Assembly: GCA_013299105.1 (NCBI GenBank)
Contig: JAAFJY010000004.1
Coordinates: 208,423-272,422, forward strand
Direction of reading: 5' to 3'
Source: Chitinophagales bacterium
Lineage (GTDB): Bacteria; Bacteroidota; Bacteroidia; Chitinophagales; Saprospiraceae
DNA length: 64,000 nucleotides
Part shown: positions 8,420 to 17,913 of the stretch, in pieces
Numbering within the stretch: the first letter of the stretch is position 1
Layout: the number at the start of each line of letters is the position of its first letter
Position numbers and translations under genes: made by a program
The notes under the pieces: model-generated
The model's database searches: none
Told to the model about the DNA's origin: nothing
What the model saw: the letters and a program-made list of their open reading frames with translations, nothing else

Positions 8420-8779
8420 ATGAAAAACATGCTTATTTTATGCTTGACATTCTTGTTGTCAAGTCAGCTTTTTTCTCAAACCAGTGCTGATGGAGGTAAC
8501 TCCACAAAATCACAAAGCGCAGAGTTCAAGGTCTGGGGTAATTGTGGAATGTGCAAAAAAACCATTGAAAAAGCTGCAAAAAGCGTAAATGGAGTACAAA
8601 CTGCTATCTGGGACAAAGAAACCGATATCATTACGGTGAGCTTTGATTCAAAAGCTACTGATTTGAAAAAAATCCACCGATCAATTGCTAAATCTGGGTA
8701 TGATACCGATAAAGTACGCGGAGATGACAACGCTTACAAAAATTTACCCGGTTGCTGCCAATATGATCGCAGAAACTAA
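8420..8779 (+). CDS. Exported HMA-domain metallochaperone-like protein
   Basis: A 119-residue protein with signal peptide (ending LFSQ, about residue 20) and one HMA domain carrying the classical GNCGMC motif (Cys42, Cys45). A C-terminal GCC pair follows. It is the island counterpart of the HMA protein at 3576, which has CC instead of CxxC. The expected role is periplasmic carriage of Cu(I) or a similar ion to the adjacent RND pump. ATG 8420 gives the signal peptide; an upstream in-frame codon at 8348 does not. The gene follows the HMBD lipoprotein on the same strand. Confidence 0.8.
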   Translation: MKNMLILCLTFLLSSQLFSQTSADGGNSTKSQSAEFKVWGNCGMCKKTIEKAAKSVNGVQTAIWDKETDIITVSFDSKATDLKKIHRSIAKSGYDTDKVRGDDNAYKNLPGCCQYDRRN

Positions 8780-8802
8780 ATTGGAGGATTATCAACATTG
8801 AT

Positions 8803-8841
8803 GAATGCGGGTAAGTATGGTATCCATATTCGCCCGCATTC
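8803..8841 (+). terminator. Stem-loop after the HMA protein
   Basis: GAATGCGGG (8803-8811) pairs with CCCGCATTC (8833-8841) around a 21-nt loop. It lies between the HMA gene and the PepSY gene, 21 nt before ATG 8862. It could end the upstream transcript or attenuate it; there is no clear U-tract. Confidence 0.45.
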
Positions 8842-8861
8842 TAACCCTTTCCTAACACAAC

Positions 8862-9605
8862 ATGCCTCATCTTTCCTACCGACTTCGTCGTTCACACCGT
8901 TTTTTGGGCATTACCATTGGTATTCAATTGTTGATTTGGACCGTCAGTGGCCTTTATTTTAGCTGGTCAAATTTGGATGAAGTACACGGTGACCATCTGA
9001 AAGAAGAGCAAGCTCAAGTTTTAGGTCTCGATTCTTTAGTCTTGCCCAATTCTGCGCTCAAAGCCATCAAGAATCGGCTTGGAGAATTCGAATTAGTGAG
9101 TCTTCAACTCATTCAGATTCTGGAGCAGCCCAATTGGTTGATGCAAATTCAATTGCTTCATGGATCCTACATTCGGCATGATACTTGTTTAATCGTTGAT
9201 GCGAATACGGGTCTTTTTCGTAAACCAATATCAAGGGCAGAAGCGCTTCAAATAGCAAAAACAGCATTAAAAGGACAATATGGGGTCAAAACGGTTGCAC
9301 TTTTGAAATCAACTGGCAAGCACCATGAGTTCAGAGGGGGGCCACTACCAGCCTATGCTATTACCTTTGACCACCCTGATCAGCCAACGTTCTACATTAG
9401 TGTTTATGATGGGACTATAAAAAAAGTTAGAAACTCAAAGTGGCGAGTATTTGATTTCTTTTGGATGTTTCACACAATGGATTATGAAAACCGGGACAAT
9501 ATCAATAATTGGGTGTTGAGAATTTTTTCTGTACTGGGTTTATTGACTGTAACAAGTGGTTTCATTCTTTTTTTCATGACCCTAAAACCCAGAAGACATG
9601 CTTAA
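8862..9605 (+). CDS. PepSY-domain membrane protein
   Basis: A 247-residue protein with an N-terminal membrane helix (about 15-35, FLGITIGIQLLIWTVSGLYF), a periplasmic region with PepSY-like sequence (PISRAEALQIAKTALKG), and a C-terminal helix (about 218-240, IFSVLGLLTVTSGFILFF). The sequence WMFHTMDYENRDN before the last helix is typical of PepSY-associated TM proteins found with copper and iron systems. It overlaps the RND gene by 8 bp, so the two are translationally coupled. Its role in the efflux operon is unknown; related proteins are thought to act in metal reduction or handling. Confidence 0.8.
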   Translation: MPHLSYRLRRSHRFLGITIGIQLLIWTVSGLYFSWSNLDEVHGDHLKEEQAQVLGLDSLVLPNSALKAIKNRLGEFELVSLQLIQILEQPNWLMQIQLLHGSYIRHDTCLIVDANTGLFRKPISRAEALQIAKTALKGQYGVKTVALLKSTGKHHEFRGGPLPAYAITFDHPDQPTFYISVYDGTIKKVRNSKWRVFDFFWMFHTMDYENRDNINNWVLRIFSVLGLLTVTSGFILFFMTLKPRRHA

Positions 9606-12600
9606 TTCATTAATCAGGTTTTCACTCCAAAATCGTCTTTTCGTCGTTGCCTTGGCCGCATTGCTACTGGTTTGGGGAACCTGGACAATCGTTCATTTAC
9701 CTGTGGATGTTTTGCCGGATTTAAATCGGCCAAGAGTCACCGTATTTTTAGAGGCAGGAGGAATGTCTCCTGAAGAAATAGAAGTTCAGGCCGTACTGCC
9801 CATAGAGACAGCTCTAAACGGCTCGCCCGGTGTAGAAGTGGTCAGGAGCAGTTCATCAAGGGGTATAGGTTTGGTCTTTGTCGAGTTTGACTGGAACATG
9901 GATCTGTACCGTGCTCGCCAATTAGTTGCTGAAAAATTATCAACAGTTTCTTTGCCGAACGGAATTACTCCTGTGATGGGACCGATTTCTTCTGTAATGG
10001 GGCAAATTATGCTCATTGGGGTTACATCCGTGCCTTCAAAAGCCAATTATAACGCAAGTAGTAGCGCTGCCGATATTCGGACCCTAGCTGATTTTACAAT
10101 CCGTCGCAGGCTACTGGCCATCAAAGGGGTTGCACAGGTAATTCCCATAGGTGGCGATCGCTTACAATACCAAGTGCTAGTTTCTTCCCAAAAGCTAAAA
10201 CAATATAATCTAGCACTGGAAGATGTCGATAAAGCCCTTAGCAATACTAATCTCAATGCTACGGGTAGTTTCTTTAATCGCTATGGCTCAGAGGTGTTGA
10301 TCTCAGTTCTTGGCCGTACTGAAGATTTGGATGATCTACAAAATACAGTAGTGGCCAATCGCGAGGGGTACCCGGTTTTATTGAGTCAAGTCGCGGATAT
10401 TCGCTTTGGTGCCGCCATAAAAAGAGGGGATGCAAGCGTGAACGCCAAACCTGCGGTCATTTTGACAGTCGAAAAACAACCGGGGGCGAACACTGTTGCT
10501 TTGACTGAGGAAATAGAACGTGCGCTCGATGAATTAAAAACTTCTATCCCTGAAGACATAAGGCTAAATCCAAAAGTTTTTCAACAAAAAAATTTCATTG
10601 TCAATGCATTAAGCAATGTCGAAGAGGCGCTTAGGGACGGCTTTATATTGGTTGTAATTATATTATTTTTGTTCTTACTCAATTTCAGAACAACCATCAT
10701 TACACTGACTGCAATACCACTTTCTCTGGTTATTACAGCTTTGGTGTTCAAATTTTTTGGCATCTCAATTAATACCTTGACCCTTGGTGGTTTGGCTATT
10801 GCAATCGGGGAATTGGTAGATGATGCCATTGTTGACGTTGAAAATGTATTTCGGCGGTTAAGAGAAAACCGTGAACAAGGTAGTCCGCGAAATTCCTTAC
10901 TCGTCATTTTTGAAGCATCCAGCGAAGTTCGAAACTCTATTGTTTATGCTACCATAATAGTTGTGTTGGTTTTTTTACCTTTATTTCAACTACAAGGTAT
11001 CGAAGGCCGAATTTTTGCACCACTTGGGATCGCCTACATTACCTCTATTCTAGCTTCTTTGTTGGTGTCTTTAACAGTAACACCTGCACTATGTTCTTAT
11101 TTGTTGACCAATTCAAAACTGAACGAAGGCAAAGAGTCAAGATTAGTACGATGGTTAAAAAAACAAGATACCAAATTGCTAACATTTGGGTTAGACCACC
11201 CCAAGCTGGTCATCTCAACAGCTTCAATTTTAGTTATTTTCTCTGGTTTGGCTGCGGGCCGGTTTGGAACAGAGTTTTTACCTCCATTTAATGAAGGCAG
11301 TTTTACAGTAAACTTATTTGCGCCTTCGGGCACTTCCTTGGAGGAAAGCAATAAGATTGGTACGGTTGCCGAAAAATTGATCATGAGAGTTCCAGACGTT
11401 GAGTATGTTGCCAGACGTACTGGTCGAGCAGAACTTGATGAACATGTAGAACCTGTGAGCAATTCTGAAATCGAAGTAGAATTATTGGAAAATGCCCGAT
11501 CTAGGGTAGAAGTCATCGCTGATATTCGTAAGGAGCTTTCCAAACTAGCTGGTGTGTCAGTAAGCATTGGTCAACCCATTTCTCACCGTCTGGACCATTT
11601 GCTGAGTGGGGTGAGGGCCCAAGTAGCAATCAAGATTTTTGGGGAGGATTTAACTGAACTCAGAGCCTTGGCGGCGGAGGTCAAAGAAGTGGTGGAAGCT
11701 GTTCCAGGGGCGGTTGATGTTCAAGTTGAACGCCAGGTTATGGTACCCCAATTGACCATCAAACTAAAAAGACGAGCTTTGCAACGCTATGGTATTCAAA
11801 CAGGTACAGTGGCTAGTGACCTTGAAATTTTATACGGAGGAAAAGTTATTTCTCAAATTCTAGACGGTCAAAAAACTTTTGACTTGGTGCTAAGAGCTGT
11901 TCCAGAGGATCGAGAAAACCTGGACAACATTAGAAATGCACAGGTCCATACGCAAGATGGAAACTTGATTCCCTTGCAAAGCATCGCTTCCATTGAGTAT
12001 GAAAAAGGGATCAACTCTGTTAGCCATGAGAATGCTCAACGTCGAATTGTGGTTTCCTGTAATGTCCAAGATCGAGATCTAGGTAGTACGGTTACAACAA
12101 TCCAAAGTCAATTGAGCACGAAAATAGAAATGCCCCAAGGCTATTTTTTAGAATATGGTGGCCAATATGAAGCGCAAAAAGAGGCATCAAGGTTGATCGG
12201 CATCCTCAGTATTTTTGCACTCCTGGGCATTTTTCTTGTGTTGTACGCCCATTTTCGTTCTTGGAGAATTGTGTTACAAGTTATGCTCAATGTTCCACTT
12301 GCTTTGGTGGGTAGCGTAGCCGCAGTTTGGTTGACTGGGGGGACTTTCTCTGTCGCAACCTTGGTTGGATTTATAACACTTACTGGTATCGCTTCTCGAA
12401 ATGGGATCATGATGATTTCTCATTACATTCACCTTATTGAGCACGAAGGTGAAACGTTTTCAAAACACATGATCATTCGTGGTTCGCTGGAAAGATTGGT
12501 ACCGGTGTTAATGACTGCCTTGGTGGCTGCCTTGGCCCTGGTTCCCTTGACCTTGGATGCCCAGGCTGCTGGTAAAGAAATTCTATACCCTGTCGCAACG

Positions 12601-12735
12601 GTAATCTTAGGTGGACTCTTGTCCTCAACGCTCTTGGATATGATCGTTACTCCAACGGTGTTTTGGGCTTGGGGGCGTGTTGCCATAGAAGCTTACTTCG
12701 AGGCCAATCAACAATCCAAAGACCTAGGTGAATAA
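9598..12735 (+). CDS. Heavy-metal RND efflux transporter (CusA/CzcA-like), island copy
   Basis: A 1045-residue inner-membrane RND pump with the expected twelve-helix layout: N-terminal helix, a large periplasmic porter domain, a helix bundle, a second porter domain and a second bundle. The N-terminus contains VDVLPDLNRPRVTVF, typical of HME-type pumps. TM4 reads AIGELVDDAIVDVENV (about 401-416), so it lacks the DFGxxVDG signature of classical CusA/CzcA, and the substrate may differ. It overlaps the PepSY gene upstream and the GTG-based frame of the TolC gene downstream. Base composition is clearly AT-richer than in the second pump at 19509. Confidence 0.92.
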   Translation: MLNSLIRFSLQNRLFVVALAALLLVWGTWTIVHLPVDVLPDLNRPRVTVFLEAGGMSPEEIEVQAVLPIETALNGSPGVEVVRSSSSRGIGLVFVEFDWNMDLYRARQLVAEKLSTVSLPNGITPVMGPISSVMGQIMLIGVTSVPSKANYNASSSAADIRTLADFTIRRRLLAIKGVAQVIPIGGDRLQYQVLVSSQKLKQYNLALEDVDKALSNTNLNATGSFFNRYGSEVLISVLGRTEDLDDLQNTVVANREGYPVLLSQVADIRFGAAIKRGDASVNAKPAVILTVEKQPGANTVALTEEIERALDELKTSIPEDIRLNPKVFQQKNFIVNALSNVEEALRDGFILVVIILFLFLLNFRTTIITLTAIPLSLVITALVFKFFGISINTLTLGGLAIAIGELVDDAIVDVENVFRRLRENREQGSPRNSLLVIFEASSEVRNSIVYATIIVVLVFLPLFQLQGIEGRIFAPLGIAYITSILASLLVSLTVTPALCSYLLTNSKLNEGKESRLVRWLKKQDTKLLTFGLDHPKLVISTASILVIFSGLAAGRFGTEFLPPFNEGSFTVNLFAPSGTSLEESNKIGTVAEKLIMRVPDVEYVARRTGRAELDEHVEPVSNSEIEVELLENARSRVEVIADIRKELSKLAGVSVSIGQPISHRLDHLLSGVRAQVAIKIFGEDLTELRALAAEVKEVVEAVPGAVDVQVERQVMVPQLTIKLKRRALQRYGIQTGTVASDLEILYGGKVISQILDGQKTFDLVLRAVPEDRENLDNIRNAQVHTQDGNLIPLQSIASIEYEKGINSVSHENAQRRIVVSCNVQDRDLGSTVTTIQSQLSTKIEMPQGYFLEYGGQYEAQKEASRLIGILSIFALLGIFLVLYAHFRSWRIVLQVMLNVPLALVGSVAAVWLTGGTFSVATLVGFITLTGIASRNGIMMISHYIHLIEHEGETFSKHMIIRGSLERLVPVLMTALVAALALVPLTLDAQAAGKEILYPVATVILGGLLSSTLLDMIVTPTVFWAWGRVAIEAYFEANQQSKDLGE

Positions 12736-12745
12736 ATTTTTCAGC

Positions 12746-13912
12746 ATGAGTAAATTAACAAAAATATCTGTCGCACTGGTCTGTATTGTACAAAGTGTTT
12801 CGGCACAGATTACGCCAGATCAAGCTGTACAAGCGGCATTGAAACAAAATCCGACCCTTCAAGCAGCAATCTTGGAAGTTCAGGGAAAAAAATACTTGGA
12901 AAAGGCAAGTTTCAATTTGCCGAACCCAGAAATAAATGCAGAAAGTCCAACCGGAGAATTCTATGCACTAGGGGTCTTGCAATCTTTTGAGTTCCCTACG
13001 GTTTATAAGCGCCAAAAACAATTGGCAATTGCCGAGACTTCACTAGCACTTGCTACACAAAAAGTGAGTGAAAATGAAATTCGGTTTGCTGTCCGAAATC
13101 TATATTTAGATGCTCAGACTGCACAAGCCCAACTCAAAAATTTCACCAATCAGGATAGTTTGTATCAACTGGTGTTAAGTACTGCAAGGCGTCAATTCGA
13201 AGCTGGTGAAATTGACCAGTTACAAAAAACACTGGTGGAAAATGAGGTAGCACAAATCAGGCAAAACCAGCTCAGTGCAGAAAGAGAATACCGTTCGGCG
13301 CTTGCGCTTTTATCAATGTTTACAGGAATCCCTGGAACGAATACTATCCTTCCGCTGCAACCCGACACCAGCAATCTATTGATGAAAGTCGATTATTCAA
13401 GCAATCCTCTTATCGCATTTGAAAAGCAAGCTGTAGTCATTGCCGACAAGCAGTTGGCCCTCCAAAAAAGCAAGGCTTTGCCAAACTTTACAGTAGGCTA
13501 TCTCAACCAAGGGGCAATCGGCACTCCACTTGATTACCGATTTAGAGCAGCTATTGGTATTCCCATTTGGAGAGGGCAGTTTCGTTCCACTGAACAAGCT
13601 GCCTTGGTCTACAAAGAAGCTGCTCAAAAACGGGTAACTGCGCAAGTACAACTAGCAAATATGGAGCAAGAAAGACTGGATGCAGATCTTGTGAACAACC
13701 TTAATCAACTTCGGTACTACCAGCAAGAAGCATTGCCCCGTAGTGCCTACCTGATCACCACTGCACGGCGTATGCGCGATGAAGGGCAAATCGACTACAT
13801 CGTATTTCTGCGCACCCTCGAAGAAGCCTACATTATTCAACGTGATTACACCGACCAGGTCAGAGCGCTTAATGCTGCTATTATGCGTGCAAATTTTTTG
13901 GCCGGCAAGTAA
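12746..13912 (+). CDS. TolC-family outer-membrane efflux protein (CusC/CzcC-like), island copy
   Basis: A 388-residue outer-membrane factor. ATG 12746 gives the signal peptide MSKLTKISVALVCIVQSVSAQ; an in-frame GTG at 12728 overlapping the RND gene would add six residues. Two long alpha-helical TolC repeats are visible, with SFNLPNPEINAE and FEFPTVYKRQKQ in the first and LRYYQQEALPRSAYLI near the end. It completes a tripartite efflux system with the RND pump and the adaptor at 14125. Confidence 0.88.
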   Translation: MSKLTKISVALVCIVQSVSAQITPDQAVQAALKQNPTLQAAILEVQGKKYLEKASFNLPNPEINAESPTGEFYALGVLQSFEFPTVYKRQKQLAIAETSLALATQKVSENEIRFAVRNLYLDAQTAQAQLKNFTNQDSLYQLVLSTARRQFEAGEIDQLQKTLVENEVAQIRQNQLSAEREYRSALALLSMFTGIPGTNTILPLQPDTSNLLMKVDYSSNPLIAFEKQAVVIADKQLALQKSKALPNFTVGYLNQGAIGTPLDYRFRAAIGIPIWRGQFRSTEQAALVYKEAAQKRVTAQVQLANMEQERLDADLVNNLNQLRYYQQEALPRSAYLITTARRMRDEGQIDYIVFLRTLEEAYIIQRDYTDQVRALNAAIMRANFLAGK

Positions 13913-13914
13913 TG

Positions 13915-14062
13915 AAGCGCAAAGAAATAAGGTAAACGAGTTCGGGTTTAGTGAAAAAAGATAACTACCTGTTTAAGCAACTGACTGAAAGGGTTTGTGT
14001 TCTTTTTTTCTAAACCTCATAAGAAAAGTTGTTCACCTTAATTTTAGCTCAGGTACTAATTG
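13915..14062 (+). repeat. Dispersed repeat family D, copy 1 (imperfect palindrome)
   Basis: The gap between the TolC gene and the adaptor holds AAATAAGGTAAACGAG, then GGTTTAGTGAAAAAAG, a central part, TTCTTTTTTTCTAAACCTCA, and GTTCACCTTAATTTTAGCTC. The first and last parts and the two inner parts pair with each other, giving a long imperfect hairpin. Closely similar copies are at 57.9 kb (same strand) and 18.6 kb (opposite strand). Confidence 0.75.
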
Positions 14063-14124
14063 ATTTTATGATCAAATACTACCGTTAATAAAGTCTAATT
14101 TCAACAATCTTCAATCATCAATCT

Positions 14125-15822
14125 ATGAAATTGGTACATTCTATTTCTTTGATTTGCATGATCATCACAGCCCAAATGGCTTGGGCACATGGCGATGAAC
14201 TACCAACTGGAGCGAGGGCATCAGTTGACCATTTTAGTGTTTACGGCCAGTCCGATCGCTATGAATTGTCTTTGTATTACCCTGAGCTTAAGGCGAAAGA
14301 AGAGGCTCACTTTTTATTATTTCTTGCCGACTATTTCAGCAATAAAGCCATTGACAAGGCCACCATACAAATAAGTATACCGGGTAACAGCAAAATCAAA
14401 TTTCCGGTAGAAGCCATCTCACCTGGGGTGTATGAGTTTCATGGTGCTTTTCCTGAAAATAAAAAGTACAACCTGAATGTCCAAATCAACCATCCAAACG
14501 GTGCGGACCTTATCGGCTTAAACAACATCGAAGTGGGAGCACTCCTACCTTCTGAAACTACTGACAGTCAAATTAGTAACAAAAAAAATAGCATGCCTAA
14601 CTGGTTGATTTTCATCATTGGTTTGTCACTTGGGGCAGTGGTGATGTACATTGTATCGAGACGAAAGAATAGGGCTTTGACCGTTTTTTTTCTATGTGCA
14701 AGCGCTTGGTTTTCCAACACACAATGGAACCCTTTATCGGCTCATGGAGATGAAGACCACAGCGGTGGCGCAAGTGGTAACTCCTTTGGCAAAACAGTCA
14801 GTATGCCAAAAGAAACCCAGTTCTTGTTTGAGGTTTACACTGATCCCTTAAGTGTAGGAGATTATAGTGTTGCTACTACCATGTATGGGACGGTTTTACC
14901 TTCATCCGAAGGCTTAGGTAATGTAATCGCTACTCAAAATGGTCGCTTACTCAAACTCAACGTCAAGGTAGGGCAGATGGTGAAAGCAGGACAGACTTTG
15001 GCTGTACTACAACAGATCATCAGTACTCCTGACCAGGTCAACATCACGGCCAATAATAGTGGTTTGGATTTACAAATCGAAACTGCTCGGACTAAGGTCG
15101 AAACGACAAAACGTGAGCTGGATCGATTGAAAAAGATCGAAGATATAGCAGCCGCAAAAGAAGTACAAGCTGCAGAAGCTGCTTACAAAATGGCCTTGGT
15201 AGAATTACAAACCTTAGAGAAAAAGTCCAACCAAGCCAATACCAACGCGAATAACCGCATTGTCAATCTCAGCGCCCCCATTTCAGGTGTTGTAGGGCAA
15301 TTTTCACTAAGTGCAGGAGCTGAAGTGGTTGCTGGTCAAAGCTTATTTGTAGTCACCAATCTCAGCAAGGTTTATGTGGAAGCACAGGTCTTTGACAAGG
15401 ATTTGCCCGCCATAAAAGCTACAAATAAGTTTACGGTACTTTGCTCAAGCAACGAGCACAAAAGTGCTGAAGTAAGGCTCATCTCACAGGCCCAAAGTAT
15501 GAATTCAGGCAATCAAAGTCAAAAAGTGTTGTTTGAAATGGACAATCCTGGTGGAGATTTTAAAATTGGTGAGTTCGTCAGTGTGAAGGCCTTGGCTGCA
15601 TCAATTTCTCGCCAAATAGCCGTTCCAAATTCGGCTATTACTGAAATCAATGGCAAGGCTGCCATTTTTTACAAACGCGATCCTGAGTTTTTTGAGATGA
15701 CTTATGTCAAAACAGGTGAAGATGACGGTACACACACGATTGTTTCGAATAGCATTTTGGAGGGGAAACGGATTGTGACCAACGGAACCTATGAAGTGAA
15801 AATGATCTATCTCAACCAGTAA
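14125..15822 (+). CDS. RND efflux periplasmic adaptor (CusB/CzcB-like) with extra N-terminal domain
   Basis: A 565-residue membrane-fusion protein. The C-terminal half (about 225-565) is a standard adaptor: barrel-sandwich edge GRLLKLNVKVGQMVKAGQTL, a helical hairpin, the second lipoyl half ISGVVGQFSLSAGAEVVAGQ, a beta-barrel and a membrane-proximal domain. Before it lie a signal peptide (to HGDE near residue 24), a beta-rich domain at about 30-140, a membrane helix at 159-178 followed by RRKNR, and a second hydrophobic stretch (184-197) resembling a signal peptide, then HGDEDHSGG. The layout looks like a fusion of a small exported domain protein with a normal adaptor. It belongs to the island efflux system. 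Confidence 0.85.
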   Translation: MKLVHSISLICMIITAQMAWAHGDELPTGARASVDHFSVYGQSDRYELSLYYPELKAKEEAHFLLFLADYFSNKAIDKATIQISIPGNSKIKFPVEAISPGVYEFHGAFPENKKYNLNVQINHPNGADLIGLNNIEVGALLPSETTDSQISNKKNSMPNWLIFIIGLSLGAVVMYIVSRRKNRALTVFFLCASAWFSNTQWNPLSAHGDEDHSGGASGNSFGKTVSMPKETQFLFEVYTDPLSVGDYSVATTMYGTVLPSSEGLGNVIATQNGRLLKLNVKVGQMVKAGQTLAVLQQIISTPDQVNITANNSGLDLQIETARTKVETTKRELDRLKKIEDIAAAKEVQAAEAAYKMALVELQTLEKKSNQANTNANNRIVNLSAPISGVVGQFSLSAGAEVVAGQSLFVVTNLSKVYVEAQVFDKDLPAIKATNKFTVLCSSNEHKSAEVRLISQAQSMNSGNQSQKVLFEMDNPGGDFKIGEFVSVKALAASISRQIAVPNSAITEINGKAAIFYKRDPEFFEMTYVKTGEDDGTHTIVSNSILEGKRIVTNGTYEVKMIYLNQ

Positions 15823-15943
15823 ATTGCTATGTATGAAAGTTCTGATTTTTTTTCTACGAGTTGGCAAATTTCTCTTTCAGAAGAAGTGCTGCCACAAATA
15901 ACCTTTTTATCACCGCTGATTTCTTCAGCTAAAAACTATCGAC

Positions 15944-16990
15944 ATGAAGTCAACTTATTTATCCTTAGCAGCTGCATCAATACTAACATTATTTATTACT
16001 TCTGCATGCCACAAAAATGATGATGGAATTTTAGACATCACATTTCCAGCCGCCTTTGTCGTAAATGGTGAAACCAGCAATCTATCAGTTATTAATCTTA
16101 GCAATGACGAAAAGGTTGGCGTAATCGATCTAGGGGGGGCCAAATTTCCACACCATGTTTACATGAGTCCTGACCAATCGCTTATTGCAGTAGCAATTAC
16201 CTCAACTGATTTGAGTGCTGGACATGCCGGGCATGGTGGAGCAATTTCATCTTACAAGGTAATTATTATTGATGCCAAAACTGGAGAAATTCACCATAGC
16301 ATTAGCTTAGAGAAATTGCCTCACAATGCAGTCTTTTCACCAAATGGTCAAGAATTATGGGTAGGCCAATCTGATGCGTCACAAAGTAAAATCCTGGTGT
16401 TCAATACAAGTGATTTCACACAGAAAGTTAGTATTTTACTTGGTAAAGGATTGTCTGAGATTACCTTCTCAACCGATGGAACCAAGGTATTCGCTGCTAA
16501 TACTGATGATAATACTATAACAGTTATCGATCCAACTAATAAAAAAGTATTAAGTACGATTGGAGTTGATTCAGCTCCTGTCGGAGCTTGGCCTGCCACT
16601 AACGGAAAAATGTATGCCGACAATGAGACCAGCCAAACAGTAAGTGAAATTGATGTAGCATCTGAAAAAATTACAGCAACGATTAACCTCGGCTTCAAAC
16701 CTGGTTATGTCGCATACAGTGATCATCACCAAGAATTATGGGTATCCGATGCAACCAATGGCAAAGTTGTGTACTATAAATTAGTTAACGGGGTCTGGGC
16801 AAAACAAGGAGATGTAACAACTGGTGCAGATGCCCATGCGATTGCTTTTTTGAAGGATGGAACCAAAGCTTATGTTACCAACCAAGGGGCCAATACTCTA
16901 AGCGTGATTAGCATGGACAAGCACATCAAAATTAAAGATATTCCTGTAGGTACTAAACCAAATGGTATCATCATCAACTTACCAAAATGA
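15944..16990 (+). CDS. YVTN/YncE-like beta-propeller lipoprotein
   Basis: A 348-residue lipoprotein (LFITSAC, Cys near residue 22). The rest is a seven-bladed propeller built from YVTN-type units, for example VFAANTDDNTITVIDPTNKKVLSTI and AYVTNQGANTLSVISMD. A His/Gly-rich insert (AGHAGHGGA) interrupts one blade. Such proteins occur with metal-transport genes, but the function is not established. It is the last gene before a strong terminator. Confidence 0.8.
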   Translation: MKSTYLSLAAASILTLFITSACHKNDDGILDITFPAAFVVNGETSNLSVINLSNDEKVGVIDLGGAKFPHHVYMSPDQSLIAVAITSTDLSAGHAGHGGAISSYKVIIIDAKTGEIHHSISLEKLPHNAVFSPNGQELWVGQSDASQSKILVFNTSDFTQKVSILLGKGLSEITFSTDGTKVFAANTDDNTITVIDPTNKKVLSTIGVDSAPVGAWPATNGKMYADNETSQTVSEIDVASEKITATINLGFKPGYVAYSDHHQELWVSDATNGKVVYYKLVNGVWAKQGDVTTGADAHAIAFLKDGTKAYVTNQGANTLSVISMDKHIKIKDIPVGTKPNGIIINLPK

Positions 16991-16998
16991 TAAATTGA

Positions 16999-17049
16999 GT
17001 GCCTAACTAAAAAGAAATTCATTCTCAGAGGCTCTTTTTAGGTAGGCAC
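16999..17049 (+). terminator. Strong stem-loop terminator
   Basis: GTGCCTAACTAAAAAGA (16999-17015) pairs with 17033-17049 over 17 bp with one mismatch; the loop is 17 nt. It follows the propeller stop codon by 10 nt and is followed by TTTCAAT. It probably ends the efflux transcript of the island. Confidence 0.75.
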
Positions 17050-17164
17050 TTTCAATATTCATTTTCATTAATAACAAAATGTTCATTTCAATAAGCCTCT
17101 CTTAAATTCCATTTCACAAGCACTTTGCTTAAAATTTCAAAACCATCAAAAGCAAACTATCAAT

Positions 17165-17815
17165 ATGAAAAATCAAAAATTTATACCCGCACTTGGATAT
17201 GATGCTTTGAGCATTTATTATGATGCCATAATTCGATTAACCATGCCTGAGAGAGAATTTAGAAAAAGGCTTATCAATTGGATTGATCCAAAAAATTCTG
17301 ATCAAATTTTGGAATTCGGTTTTGGAACAGGCCAAAACTTGTTGTTGCTTGCTCAACAGAATAGGCAAGCTAAAGTGTCTGGAGTAGATATTGATCCTAA
17401 AATTAAACACATCGCAGAAACAAAATTTGCCCGTGTGGGAATCGATATTCCCCTTTATCTTTATGATGGTAAGACATTACCATTTCCTGAAAATAGTTTT
17501 GATAAGGTTTTTAGCTCCTTGGTTTTTCATCAGCTTGATAGAAATACAAAACTACATTGCTTAAATGAAATTTTAAGAGTATTAAAACCCAATGGCCATC
17601 TCATAATTGGTGATTGGGGTAAGGCGAAGTCTAAATGGATGAGAATTAAGTTCTTGTTGGTCCAATTGTTGGACGGTTTTGCTACTACTACCGATAATGT
17701 AAACGGTTTGATGCCAACTTACATCAAGAATGCTGGCTTCGTTGGTGTCAGTGAAGTTGATTTTATCAACACAAAAATTGGAACGTACTCTTATTACATT
17801 GCTCAGAAGCCTTAA
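17165..17815 (+). CDS. Class I SAM-dependent methyltransferase
   Basis: A 216-residue cytosolic methyltransferase. The SAM-binding motif I is LEFGFGTGQNLLLL (about 43-56), with the acidic motif II GVDIDPKI and the post-motif VFSSLVFHQL. It resembles UbiE/Methyltransf_11 proteins. The substrate cannot be read from the sequence. It has the island's low GC and lies between two terminators, so it is probably transcribed alone. Confidence 0.8.
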   Translation: MKNQKFIPALGYDALSIYYDAIIRLTMPEREFRKRLINWIDPKNSDQILEFGFGTGQNLLLLAQQNRQAKVSGVDIDPKIKHIAETKFARVGIDIPLYLYDGKTLPFPENSFDKVFSSLVFHQLDRNTKLHCLNEILRVLKPNGHLIIGDWGKAKSKWMRIKFLLVQLLDGFATTTDNVNGLMPTYIKNAGFVGVSEVDFINTKIGTYSYYIAQKP

Positions 17816-17849
17816 TCAAAGGAATAATCTCTATCGTCCTCTTTGATTA
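17813..17849 (+). terminator. Stem-loop overlapping the methyltransferase stop codon
   Basis: TAATCAAAG (17813-17821) pairs with CTTTGATTA (17841-17849), a perfect 9-bp stem that includes the stop codon TAA. Confidence 0.6.
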
Positions 17850-17913
17850 GGTAGCCAAAAAGACTCTTAACTCGCTCGATAAAGTGAGTTTTACACACTC
17901 AAAACATCACATC

